Origin: CANLBN01 sp050633825
GTDB taxonomy: Bacteria; Pseudomonadota; Gammaproteobacteria; Pseudomonadales; Cellvibrionaceae
Assembly: GCA_050633825.1 (NCBI GenBank)
Contig: JBOEHG010000020.1
Span: 1-64,000 of the forward strand
Length of the DNA: 64,000 bases
Reading direction: 5' to 3'
Part shown: piece after piece, positions 18,472-26,619 of the stretch
How the letters are laid out: every line of letters begins with the position of its first letter
Position numbering within the stretch: the stretch's first letter is position 1
Translations under genes and position numbers: made by a program
The notes under the pieces: model-generated
Seen by the model: only the letters and a program-made list of their open reading frames with translations
Database searches by the model: none
What the model was told of the DNA's origin: nothing

Positions 18472-19530
18472 ATGTCAGAATTAAAAAATGATCGTTTCCT
18501 AAAGGCCCTTCTCAAAGAGCCTGTTGATAGAACTCCAGTGTGGATGATGCGCCAAGCCGGTCGTTATTTACCTGAATACCGAGCGACCCGTGCCAAAGCG
18601 GGTGACTTTATGAGTTTATGTAGTAATCCCGAGCTTGCCTGTGAAGTGACTTTGCAACCATTGGATCGCTACCCTGCTATTGATGCCGCTATTTTGTTTT
18701 CGGATATTTTGACGATCCCGGATGCTATGGGATTGGGTTTATATTTTGAAACAGGAGAAGGTCCTCGTTTTAAAAAATCATTATCGTCCCGTTCCGAGAT
18801 AGAAGCCCTACCGGTTGTAGATACGCTCAAAGACCTTTCTTATGTGACCGATGCTGTAGCACTTATTCGGCGTGAGTTGAATGGGCGCGTACCACTGATC
18901 GGTTTTACGGGCAGTCCATGGACTCTGGCAACCTATATGGTGGAAGGCGGTTCAAGTAAAGACTATGCTCGTACTAAGCAGTTGATGTATACGGACCCAG
19001 ATACCTTTGAATTATTGTTGGATAAGCTGGTTGAGTCGATAATCGATTATTTAAATGCTCAAATTCAGGCAGGCGCCCAAGCGGTGCAGATATTCGACTC
19101 TTGGGGGGGCGCCTTATCTTATTCGGCCTATCACCAGTATTCCTTAAAGCCCATGCAGAGAATCATTGATGGACTGATCAAGCACCATGAGGGTCGTCCA
19201 GTGCCTGTTATTCTCTTTACCAAAGGAGGTGGACAGTGGCTCGAATCGATGGCTTCAACAGGGGCTCATTGCTTGGGGTTGGACTGGACTACTGATATCG
19301 GTCAGGCACGACAGCGTGTGGGCGACAAGGTGGCTTTACAAGGGAATATGGATCCAGCGATATTATATACTAACCCCCAACGCATACAGCAGGAAGTGCA
19401 ATCCATATTGGATACTTATGGTGAGGGGAGTGGTCATATTTTCAATTTAGGTCATGGCGTGACACCACAAGCAAAGCCTGAAAATGTGGGTGCATTTTTT
19501 GATGCAGTGCAACAATTGTCACAAAAATGA
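18472..19530 (+). CDS. hemE: Uroporphyrinogen decarboxylase
   Basis: Decarboxylates the four acetate side chains of uroporphyrinogen III to give coproporphyrinogen III in haem synthesis. At 352 residues it has usual length. The N-terminal PVWMMRQAGRYLPEYR and FSDILTIPDAMGLGL, and GFTGSPWTLATYMVEG further on, are canonical. An ATG at 18472 directly follows an in-frame TTG; the ATG is used. There is no strong ribosome site. It stands alone between the AEC and HD-GYP genes. Confidence 0.98.
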   Translation: MSELKNDRFLKALLKEPVDRTPVWMMRQAGRYLPEYRATRAKAGDFMSLCSNPELACEVTLQPLDRYPAIDAAILFSDILTIPDAMGLGLYFETGEGPRFKKSLSSRSEIEALPVVDTLKDLSYVTDAVALIRRELNGRVPLIGFTGSPWTLATYMVEGGSSKDYARTKQLMYTDPDTFELLLDKLVESIIDYLNAQIQAGAQAVQIFDSWGGALSYSAYHQYSLKPMQRIIDGLIKHHEGRPVPVILFTKGGGQWLESMASTGAHCLGLDWTTDIGQARQRVGDKVALQGNMDPAILYTNPQRIQQEVQSILDTYGEGSGHIFNLGHGVTPQAKPENVGAFFDAVQQLSQK

Positions 19531-19654
19531 TAAAAGGATAGCCATTTTGTTGATATTGAACGGTTTTTGTTCTATTTCATTAGTGTGAATAACTGTGTCA
19601 GTATAAAGCTATGTTTTTAATATGTGGGATCAATCTAGGTAGGAGTATTCCCCG

Positions 19655-21004
19655 TTGGCGATAAAACAGATAAAAATAGATGTCAGCGAAGTGATTATCG
19701 GCATGTTTGTCTCGGGCTTAGATCGCCCGTGGACGCAGACTCCTTTTCCTATTCAGGGCTTTTATGTCCGTGATCTCGATGAAATCAAACAGTTAAAAGC
19801 TCACTGTAACCATATCTATATTGATGTAGTCAAAGGCGCTGCACCGGCAAAAGCTAATCTGCGAAAAATGGAGCCGGCCAAAAAGAAAAAGCTTATTATC
19901 AGTAAGCCTATGTCCAATCAACCGGCGCAGGTCGCTCCGATTAAGGTCAAGCCAAATACGTATACGCACTATGAGCCACTGGAAAAAGAGGTCAAGCGTG
20001 CCCGGCAGCTTCACCAAAAGGTCTTCAGTGCTGTCGGTGAGGTAATGTCACAGATTGATAATGGCACATTGGCTTCCGTCCATGAAACCAAACGTGCCGC
20101 CAGTGATATGGTGGATAGCGTGCTCAGAAACCCCGATGCGTTTACTTGGTTGTCACGTATTCGAGAAACGGACGAGCATACCTATGGCCATGCTGTACGT
20201 TCAGCGGTATGGGCTATTTTGTTTGGTCGACATATTGGTTTAGCAAAAAAAGAACTGGATACCCTAGCTTTAGGCGTTTTATTAAAGGATGTTGGTAAGA
20301 CCCACATTCGTAAAGAATTATTGCTCAAAGCTGATCGTACGACACAGGAACAGGCAGAGTATGAAGACTTTATTAATCAGGGAATAGAAATATTACGCCA
20401 ACTACCGGGGGTAGAGCCGAGAGTTATTGCTGTCGTTAAGACTCATTGTGAGCGTATTAACGGCAGTGGCTTTCCTCACCATATCCGAGGTGACAAAATC
20501 CCATTATTAGGGAAAATAGCGGGTATCGTGACTTTCTATGATGAGATAACCAACCCAAGAGGCGCTATCAATCCAATAGCCCCTTCGCAGGCTGTATCGC
20601 GATTGTATGAGGTACGCGGTGTCGAGTTTCAAGAAGACCTTGTTGTTGAGTTTATTCGTGGTATCGGTTTATACCCCACGGGCACCTTAGTTGAATTGAC
20701 TACAGGTGAGGTTGGTGTTGTGGTTGAGCAAAATTTTGAACGTCGCTTAAAGCCAAAAGTGATGTTGTTGATGAATTCTCTTAAACAGCCACTCATGAAG
20801 CACCAGCTGCTTGATTTGGCGGAAGATGAACGTCGTAAACAGGCTTGGCTGGATTCAGGTAAGAAGCGTCCGGAAGAAGTTGAAAAGATAGAAATTGCAC
20901 AAGATCTAGAGCCTGGCAGTTACGGTGTTGATATCAATGAAATCCGCGATAAATATCTTATGAAGAGTATGAAGAAAAACCTATTCTCATTTTTCAAGCG
21001 CTAA
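19655..21004 (+). CDS. DUF3391/HD-GYP domain protein, metal site degenerate
   Basis: A 449-residue cytoplasmic protein with an N-terminal DUF3391 (about 1-140) and an HD-GYP domain (about 145-350), the class that hydrolyses cyclic-di-GMP. Key residues are altered. The HD pair is K211-D212 (LLKDVGK). The HHExxDGxGYP element reads HCERINGSGFP (264-274), so a second His, the Asp and the Tyr are replaced; H175 and H179 remain. Loss of enzymatic activity and a role as binding or regulatory protein are therefore likely. The start is TTG at 19655 with a good TAGGAG. Downstream lies a candidate small RNA. Confidence 0.9.
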   Translation: MAIKQIKIDVSEVIIGMFVSGLDRPWTQTPFPIQGFYVRDLDEIKQLKAHCNHIYIDVVKGAAPAKANLRKMEPAKKKKLIISKPMSNQPAQVAPIKVKPNTYTHYEPLEKEVKRARQLHQKVFSAVGEVMSQIDNGTLASVHETKRAASDMVDSVLRNPDAFTWLSRIRETDEHTYGHAVRSAVWAILFGRHIGLAKKELDTLALGVLLKDVGKTHIRKELLLKADRTTQEQAEYEDFINQGIEILRQLPGVEPRVIAVVKTHCERINGSGFPHHIRGDKIPLLGKIAGIVTFYDEITNPRGAINPIAPSQAVSRLYEVRGVEFQEDLVVEFIRGIGLYPTGTLVELTTGEVGVVVEQNFERRLKPKVMLLMNSLKQPLMKHQLLDLAEDERRKQAWLDSGKKRPEEVEKIEIAQDLEPGSYGVDINEIRDKYLMKSMKKNLFSFFKR

Positions 21005-21020
21005 GTCCTAACTGTCACAA

Positions 21021-21038
21021 TGTAAGATATATCCTACA
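21021..21038 (+). promoter_or_regulatory. GacA-type upstream activating sequence
   Basis: TGTAAG-N6-CCTACA, one base from the published GacA/UvrY consensus TGTAAG-N6-CTTACA. Its centre lies about 65 bases upstream of the predicted small-RNA start at about 21095, a plausible distance for activation. A weak -10 (CATTAT, 21082-21087) with no good -35 fits an activator-dependent promoter. Confidence 0.65.
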
Positions 21039-21094
21039 CGACTTTCAGAAATGTCCTGCATATTACTGTCACCTATTATTGCATTATAGCTACC

Positions 21095-21214
21095 GCTGGA
21101 TGCAGCCACGGATGGAGCAAGGATAGATGGACGATGCGAAATACTGATGAATGGACTTACGAATCCTGTAAATGACGCCCTAGTAGTTCTGCTACTGGGG
21201 CGTTTCTCTTTTTT
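21095..21214 (+). ncRNA. Candidate Csr/Rsm-type small RNA (RsmY/RsmZ-like)
   Basis: A predicted RNA of about 115-120 nt between the HD-GYP gene and the exonuclease gene. It carries six GGA triplets (21098, 21110, 21114, 21121, 21129, 21153). The first overlaps the stem and loop of a 5' hairpin (GCTG-GATG-CAGC, 21095-21106). The RNA ends in a strong intrinsic terminator at 21175-21214. Together with the GacA-like site upstream, this is the layout of the RNAs that titrate CsrA/RsmA in Pseudomonas and relatives. The exact start and the pairing of the GGA motifs are inferred. The alternative is that this is only the 3' tail and terminator of the HD-GYP mRNA. Confidence 0.65.
21175..21214 (+). terminator. 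Intrinsic terminator of the candidate small RNA
   Basis: A 12-bp stem with one G-T wobble, ACGCCCTAGTAG (21175-21186) and CTACTGGGGCGT (21192-21203), loop TTCTG, then a T-rich tract to 21214. It lies about 170 bases after the HD-GYP stop and 41 bases before the convergent exonuclease stop. Confidence 0.88.
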
Positions 21215-21254
21215 GCTCTGATTTCACTCTTTGTGTCAGCCTTCTCTCTCTGTG

Positions 21255-21752
21255 TTACTCGCTATTTGCATCATTACTGATGGCGTCATAGGCTAATTGT
21301 AAAATGCGTGCATCATTGGTGGCTCGATGCCGTTCTATATTAAGTCCCAGCGCTATTTCTTGCTTGGTTTCAGGTAAGCATTCATAGTCTTCCTCGCTCA
21401 TAATGTGCATCATGTCCAATAAAGTGAAGGTTTGTGACAATGCAGCTTGTTGAAATAGCTTGATAAGCCAAGGTTGATCTAATACCCAGCAGTCACTGAA
21501 TACGGTTGTTTGTTGAAGGATGTCATTAAGGTTACCGGCTACTTCCGTTGGGCTTTTACCATTACTTAGTAGTTCATCTTGACTAATACCATGGATTTTT
21601 TGTGCATCATCATCCCAATATGCCCATGATGGCGCTGGTTTAATCAGGCTACAGTAGGAATCTCCATTAGGTAAGATGATACCCACTTCTATCGGATAGC
21701 TGTCCGGGTGTATACCTGATGCTTCAATATCTAGTGTGGCAATAAGTGACAA
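21255..21752 (-). CDS. DEDDh-type 3'-5' exonuclease, DnaQ-like
   Basis: A 165-residue single-domain exonuclease. The DEDDh residues are visible: D8 and E10 in TLDIEASG, an Asp in the middle (FSDCWVLDQPW, about 86-96) and the final HRATNDAR near 142-149 with catalytic His and Asp. The family includes the DNA polymerase III epsilon subunit, RNase T and many small repair exonucleases; this one is too divergent to name. It lies about 100 bases downstream of the PhoH-like gene on the same strand and may share its transcript. Confidence 0.85.
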   Translation of the reverse strand: MSLIATLDIEASGIHPDSYPIEVGIILPNGDSYCSLIKPAPSWAYWDDDAQKIHGISQDELLSNGKSPTEVAGNLNDILQQTTVFSDCWVLDQPWLIKLFQQAALSQTFTLLDMMHIMSEEDYECLPETKQEIALGLNIERHRATNDARILQLAYDAISNDANSE

Positions 21753-21859
21753 AATAACAGCCTAGGTTATGGTTACAGAATATAAGTATAGCTCCTCAAT
21801 CCAAGACTGATTTTGCCATCCATGGCATGCGAGCAGTTTCTAGGTGCTAGCGATAAGTT

Positions 21860-23245
21860 TTATAAATTTTCTTCTGCAAATTCTGCCAATCGACTTCGTT
21901 CAATACCATTCACATGCATAATTCCAGCATGATTATAGTGTTTACTTTTTTCAACTAAATACGTTAATCCTGAAGTCAGCGGTGTAATATATTTGTTATC
22001 AATTTGGGCAAGGTTTCCTAGCACAACAATTTTAGAGTTTGAGCCTACGCGGGTAATAATCGATTTTAATTGAAATTGTGTTAAACCCTGACTTTCATCA
22101 ATGATGATATAGGCATTGTTAAATGAACGGCCTCGCATAAAATTCAGTGATTTAAATTGAATGTTGGCTTTTTCTTTAACATAGTCAATACTGCTGACGC
22201 TATGCTCATCGCCGCCATGAAGTACTTCCAGATTGTCGTCGAATGCAGCAAGCCATGGTGCCATCTTTTCCTCTTCCGTCCCCGGGAGAAAACCAATATC
22301 TTCAGCAATAGGAGGGGTTGAGCGAGCAACAATAAGTTTGTTGAAGCGTTTTTCTTCGATAATAGCGTGTAAGCCATAGGCTAAAGCAAGTAAAGTTTTC
22401 CCCGAGCCTGCAGGCCCAGTCATAACGGTCATATCAACATCATCAAAATTGAGTAAAAACAGACTCATAGCCTGTTCTATATTGCGTGGCTTAATGCCCC
22501 AAAAACTTTGGCTCATTAAGCGTTGTTTGTTGATGTCGAGTAGGCGGATATGTTCTTCATCAATGGATAGTACTAGTCCAACGAAGTCAGTGTTGTCGAC
22601 GATAAATAATTTAGGGTAAGCATGGGGGAGATCATTTTTTTCAATGATATGAATCGTTTCATCGCTTTCTCTTTCCGTGCGAACTCGCTTAATGCCTTGC
22701 CAAAAACCATCTTCAAAGAATTCATAGCCTCTGGCAAGCAAGTCAACATCATCAAGAACTTTGTCATTGCGGTAATCTTCAACTTGCTCAAGGCCAGAGC
22801 CTTTCGCTTTTAAACGCATATTAATATCTTTAGTGACTAAGCAAACGAATGCCTCAGGGTTTGTATTTTGTAAATTAAGTGCGACATTAATAATACGATT
22901 GTCGTTGGCATGTTGGTGCGTTGAATTTAAGTAAGGAATATTATCGTCATTTTGTATTTTTTGATCTGGAAAAACAGACAATGTTCCTTTGATAGTTTGT
23001 GACTCTGTTGTTTGAATTTTTACGCCTCGTTGAATTTCTTTGGGTGTTGCATTGCCCATTATTTTTTCAACATTGTTGATTGCAATACGTGCTTCACGGC
23101 TGACATCTTTGTCTCGCCTGTCTTTAATAATATCCAGTTCTTCCAATACTGTCATTGGTATGACAACGCGATGTTCGGCAAAGGAGTGTATTGCCATTGG
23201 GTCATGTAATAATACATTGGTATCAAGAACGTAGATTTTTTCCAT
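21860..23245 (-). CDS. PIN domain-PhoH family ATPase
   Basis: A 461-residue fusion of an N-terminal PIN ribonuclease domain (about 1-145; YVLDTNVLLHD with D8) and a C-terminal PhoH ATPase domain (Walker A GPAGSGKTLLALAYG near 280; AYIIIDESQ Walker B). This is the PhoH2/YlaK architecture, reported in mycobacteria to unwind and cleave RNA. The PIN acidic residues look intact. A GGAGAG ribosome site precedes the ATG. Its upstream intergenic stretch is unusually long (533 bases). Confidence 0.93.
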   Translation of the reverse strand: MEKIYVLDTNVLLHDPMAIHSFAEHRVVIPMTVLEELDIIKDRRDKDVSREARIAINNVEKIMGNATPKEIQRGVKIQTTESQTIKGTLSVFPDQKIQNDDNIPYLNSTHQHANDNRIINVALNLQNTNPEAFVCLVTKDINMRLKAKGSGLEQVEDYRNDKVLDDVDLLARGYEFFEDGFWQGIKRVRTERESDETIHIIEKNDLPHAYPKLFIVDNTDFVGLVLSIDEEHIRLLDINKQRLMSQSFWGIKPRNIEQAMSLFLLNFDDVDMTVMTGPAGSGKTLLALAYGLHAIIEEKRFNKLIVARSTPPIAEDIGFLPGTEEEKMAPWLAAFDDNLEVLHGGDEHSVSSIDYVKEKANIQFKSLNFMRGRSFNNAYIIIDESQGLTQFQLKSIITRVGSNSKIVVLGNLAQIDNKYITPLTSGLTYLVEKSKHYNHAGIMHVNGIERSRLAEFAEENL

Positions 23246-23633
23246 AGAAACTCTCCGCGTGGCAGATATGAAAAATGAATGAAATGGTTAGGTGGTTAAG
23301 AGAAAGCAGGTGATGGGAGTAAAGAATAATATAGTGAAAAATAGTAGGGTGAAAAAATATACAGTGTGAGAAATGATTCTTTTTAAGCATTTCGCGAACT
23401 CTTTTCTGTGAGCGAAGAGTGCGAAGACCAGAGGATTGGTATAGGTTTTTTACAGCAATGTTGCAATAAAAAATTTAACAAACAGTTACCTTACTGCAGT
23501 TTGAAATTTAAGGTGACAATAGGGTAATTGAAGGGCAATGCCTAAAGAGTCTGATGCTACTATTAAGTCATAGAGCATATAAACTAATCAGTTATTGCTT
23601 ACTATTATCACTGTTTTTTTAGTCTATGTAATG

Positions 23634-23661
23634 ATTATGCTGATTCTAGGAGTAGAGTCAA
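23634..23661 (-). promoter_or_regulatory. Leftward sigma-70 promoter candidate upstream of phoH-like gene
   Basis: On the minus strand, TTGACT (23656-23661), 16 bases, then CATAAT (23634-23639). It would start a transcript near 23627, giving the PhoH-like gene a leader of about 380 nt or producing a separate RNA. Confidence 0.4.
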
Positions 23662-23742
23662 GAATAAAATAAGGATTAAAAAATTTAACAGGCAGGTGGA
23701 TAAAGAATTTATAATAATCTATATATAAAGGAATAAAAGAGT

Positions 23743-23769
23743 ATAAGGCGGAAGAATCTTCCACCTTAT
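23743..23769 (-). terminator. Hairpin terminator of the small 68-residue gene
   Basis: ATAAGG and GGAAG pair with CTTCC and CCTTAT, with one internal C/A mismatch and loop AAT, 10 bases after the stop. On the minus strand it is followed by CTCTTTTATT. Confidence 0.7.
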
Positions 23770-23778
23770 TTGAATATA

Positions 23779-23985
23779 TTACTCAGCGGTGGTTTCTTCG
23801 CTTGCTTCTTCAGCTGCTTCTGGCTCAGCAGGTTTGGGGCTTGGGGCTGTTAACAGGCCTTCTGCAATTAAAATTTTAACCTTATCTTCACCGTTAATAA
23901 ATTTCTTGTCGTTACCTTTTACTGCATAACGGCCATCAGCGCGTTTAAATACAGTGTACTCGGCAGTTTTCTTGGTGGTTTGCAT
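23779..23985 (-). CDS. Small conserved protein with acidic Ala/Glu-rich tail
   Basis: A 68-residue protein. Residues 8-45 (AEYTVFKRADGRYAVKGNDKKFINGEDKVKILIAEGLL, read in two parts here: AEYTVFKRADGRYAVK and NGEDKVKILIAEGLL) form a compact, probably beta-rich domain. Residues 46-68 are Pro-, Ala- and Glu-rich and probably disordered. I recognise the type as a small hypothetical protein common in marine gammaproteobacteria but know no function. Expression signals are strong: a -35/-10 pair upstream, GAGGAAAGG before the ATG and its own terminator. That suggests an abundant product. Confidence 0.8.
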   Translation of the reverse strand: MQTTKKTAEYTVFKRADGRYAVKGNDKKFINGEDKVKILIAEGLLTAPSPKPAEPEAAEEASEETTAE

Positions 23986-24020
23986 ATACCTTTCCTCAAT
24001 AGAGTTAAATTTGAGCGCGG

Positions 24021-24050
24021 ATTATACAGAGGTGTTATTAGTAAAGTCTA
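24021..24050 (-). promoter_or_regulatory. Promoter of the small 68-residue gene
   Basis: On the minus strand, TAGACT (24045-24050), 18 bases, then a perfect TATAAT (24021-24026). The predicted start is about 29 bases before the ATG at 23985. Confidence 0.65.
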
Positions 24051-24065
24051 TATTATAGTGAGGTT

Positions 24066-24087
24066 TGAACAAATCATGATTTGTTCA
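24066..24087. promoter_or_regulatory. 22-bp perfect palindrome between small gene and tatD
   Basis: A gapless palindrome with half-site TGAACAAATCA, centred about 52 bases upstream of the predicted start of the small 68-residue gene and 56 bases before the tatD ATG. It suits a dimeric regulator acting on one or both divergent genes. The regulator is unknown. Confidence 0.5.
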
Positions 24088-24131
24088 GCGTTTCTTACCG
24101 GTGTGTAATGTGATCTTAAGTTATTTGCATC

Positions 24132-24977
24132 ATGTATGATATTATTGCTGTAATATCAAGCAGATATAGCGATTCCATTGTGTGTAGCGACAGTAATCAT
24201 CAGCACGTCACCTTTTTTGATAGTCATTGTCATTTTGACTTTCCTGTTTTTAACAAGAGGCGAGCGAAGGTTTGGGATGAGTGCCGGGCGAACAATATTA
24301 AAGGGCTCGTAATGCCCGGAGTATCACCAGAACAGTGGGATGTGATTCAGCAATTATCGGTAAAATACGAAGGCCTATCAATGGCCGTCGGTGTTCATCC
24401 TTGGTGGATCAAAACGCTGTCAAAAAAAAACCAAGATTACATTACGAAGCTGTATGAGTTTTCGAGCCAAGCTTCTTGTGTAGCAATTGGTGAATGTGGT
24501 TTAGATAAAATGATAGATGTTTCTTTTAGCGATCAGCAGGATATTTTTGAAAATCATTTAAAGGTTGCATGTGATATGAACTTGCCGCTGATTCTTCATT
24601 CTCGTAAAGCTCATAATGAGATATTAACTCTGCTGGCGCGTTATCGCCCCAAAGCGGGAGGTGTTATTCATGGTTTTTCAGGGAGTATTGAATTGGCAGA
24701 GCGCTATTGGAAGCTAGGTTTTTATATCGGTATTGGGGGAGTGATTACCTACCCGAGGGCAAATAAAACTCGGCAGGCAATTGAGCAATTACCTTTAGAC
24801 GCCATTGTTTTAGAAACAGATGCTCCAGATATGCCGTTAAATGGTTATCAGGGGCAAGATAATAGTCCCTTAAAAGTGATCGAAGTCGCCCATAGTCTAG
24901 CGGAATTACGTGGACAGACAATAGACGTGGTTGCTAATAAAACCACTGAAAATTCTAGACGGTTATTTAATTTATAA
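24132..24977 (+). CDS. TatD family hydrolase (metal-dependent DNase)
   Basis: A 281-residue TIM-barrel amidohydrolase of the TatD/YcfH/YjjV group. Metal ligands are visible: HxH in DSHCHFDFP (about 31-39), E in GECGLDK, H in LHSRKAHNE, H in VIHGFSGS and D in LETDAPDMP. Family members are 3'-5' deoxyribonucleases or have unknown phosphoesterase roles. The barrel begins near residue 28, so the first 27 residues are atypical. A start at the GTG at 24180 is possible, though neither has a clear ribosome site. The stop overlaps the next ATG by one base (TAATG), so the two genes are coupled. Confidence 0.9.
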   Translation: MYDIIAVISSRYSDSIVCSDSNHQHVTFFDSHCHFDFPVFNKRRAKVWDECRANNIKGLVMPGVSPEQWDVIQQLSVKYEGLSMAVGVHPWWIKTLSKKNQDYITKLYEFSSQASCVAIGECGLDKMIDVSFSDQQDIFENHLKVACDMNLPLILHSRKAHNEILTLLARYRPKAGGVIHGFSGSIELAERYWKLGFYIGIGGVITYPRANKTRQAIEQLPLDAIVLETDAPDMPLNGYQGQDNSPLKVIEVAHSLAELRGQTIDVVANKTTENSRRLFNL

Positions 24978-26614
24978 TGTTTGACCCTATTCAATTTAAG
25001 AAAAATTTCCCTTTATTTTGTCAAGCTGAAAATCAGTCATTAGTCTATCTAGATAATGCTGCAACGACTCAAACACCGCAGTGTGTTATTGATGCAATTG
25101 CTCATTTTTATACCTCTGCTAATGCTAATGCTAATCGCTCGAGTCATCGACTTGCAAGACAGGCTACTGCTGTTGTTGAAGAGACGCGAAAAAAAGCAGC
25201 AGATTTTATGGGTGCAAAATCCAGAGATGAAATTGTTTTTACTTCAGGGGCGACTGAAAGTTTAAATATTATTGCTAATGGCGTGAAAAAAACGCTGACA
25301 GCTAGTGATGAGGTGATTGTTAGTTATGCTGAACATCATGCTAACTTAGTGCCTTGGCAAGAAGCTGTTAAAGAGCACGGCGCAAAACTAGTTTTTTCTG
25401 AGCCTGATCTGTCTGATTTATATTTGCTAATTACAAATAACACGAAAATCGTTTCTATTACTGCTGCAAGTAATGGGTTAGGATTTGTGAATGATTTGTC
25501 TGTATTGAAAAAAATCAAGCACGATCATCCAAGTATTATTATTGTTTTAGATGTTTCGCAGCTTTCAGCGCATCAATCTATTCGAGTTAAAGACTTATCC
25601 TGTGATTTTTGTGTGTCTTCTCCTCATAAATTCTATGGCCCAACGGGTATTGGTTTGCTCTATGGTAAAAAAGACTATCTAAATCGTTTATCCCCTTTGT
25701 GCTTTGGTGGAGAGATGGTTAATAAGGTTGGTTTGTATAATAGCTCTTATGTGGACGGTCCCGAACGCTTTGAAACAGGAACCTCCCCTTTAGCCTCTAT
25801 CGCTGGACTTAATGCTTGTTTTGATTTTTGGTTGAGTCAAGATAGAGAGGAAATGCAAAAATATGAATCTTTTTTAGTGAATTTTTTGCATGAAAAGCTA
25901 TTTAATTTTTGCCAAAAAAATACGATGTTATCCTTATTAACTCGGCCTGAGAATAATATAGGTATCGCTGCTTTAACGATTGCAGCCCCTTTCTCGTTAG
26001 CCGACATCGCTATTTGGCTTGATCAGCATAATATAGCGCTTAGAGTGGGAGACCATTGCGCGCAGCCTTTATGGCAATATTTGAATGTTAATAAAACATT
26101 GCGAATATCATTATGTGCTTATAATACAAAAGCTGATATCGAATGTTTACTTGATTGCTTAAGCCATTTCTTTGATGAGAGTTCATTTTCGATTACTTCT
26201 TCGAAAACAATAGTCGAGTATGGCTATTTACAGTGTGATTGGAATGAATTGATCCGTCCTATGGTATGGCAGAAACGTTATAAAATTATTATGCAGTGGG
26301 GGAGGTTACTAGATAGGAATGATGTTATCCGAAAAGATACTTTTCTACTTCAAGGTTGTGAATCTAATGTGTGGATTGATTGTAGCCTTACTGAGGATAG
26401 ATATTATTTTTCAATTGATAGTGATTCAAATTTTATCAAAGGTTTGGCTGTTGTTTTATTGTGTCGAGTGCAGGCTAAATCTGCTGAAGATATTATGGCA
26501 GTAGATTTTAATAAATATTTCTCTGATTTGGGCTTGGGGAAGCATTTAAGTCCAACAAGAACGAATGGGTTTCATTCTTTAGTTGATTTTATTTTATCTA
26601 TTGTTAAAAAATAA
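24977..26614 (+). CDS. Cysteine desulfurase-SufE fusion (CsdA-CsdE type)
   Basis: A 545-residue fusion. Residues 1-395 form a group II cysteine desulfurase: PLP-binding K218 in SSPHKFYGP, GATESLN at 91-97, and persulfide Cys C361 in LRVGDHCAQPL. The context GDHCAQPL is closer to CsdA than to SufS. Residues about 415-545 are a SufE/CsdE domain with acceptor cysteine C461 in LLQGCESNVWI and the C-terminal LSPTRTNGFHSL. Normally the two are separate proteins that hand sulfur from one cysteine to the other; here transfer would be intramolecular or within a dimer. It is coupled to tatD. Low-GC codon use resembles its neighbours. Confidence 0.92.
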   Translation: MFDPIQFKKNFPLFCQAENQSLVYLDNAATTQTPQCVIDAIAHFYTSANANANRSSHRLARQATAVVEETRKKAADFMGAKSRDEIVFTSGATESLNIIANGVKKTLTASDEVIVSYAEHHANLVPWQEAVKEHGAKLVFSEPDLSDLYLLITNNTKIVSITAASNGLGFVNDLSVLKKIKHDHPSIIIVLDVSQLSAHQSIRVKDLSCDFCVSSPHKFYGPTGIGLLYGKKDYLNRLSPLCFGGEMVNKVGLYNSSYVDGPERFETGTSPLASIAGLNACFDFWLSQDREEMQKYESFLVNFLHEKLFNFCQKNTMLSLLTRPENNIGIAALTIAAPFSLADIAIWLDQHNIALRVGDHCAQPLWQYLNVNKTLRISLCAYNTKADIECLLDCLSHFFDESSFSITSSKTIVEYGYLQCDWNELIRPMVWQKRYKIIMQWGRLLDRNDVIRKDTFLLQGCESNVWIDCSLTEDRYYFSIDSDSNFIKGLAVVLLCRVQAKSAEDIMAVDFNKYFSDLGLGKHLSPTRTNGFHSLVDFILSIVKK

Positions 26615-26619
26615 TCACC

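Larger units (their letters stand above)
23246..23778. other. 533-base intergenic stretch, AT-rich, no gene recognised
   Basis: It lies between the PhoH start and the end of the small 68-residue gene. There is no open frame that looks coding. It contains a leftward promoter candidate (23634-23661), a loose inverted repeat around 23395-23425 (ACTCTT and AAGAGT, 11 bases apart) and the terminator of the small gene at 23743-23769. It could be a long PhoH leader or hold a small RNA; nothing in it matched a family I know. Confidence 0.5.
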
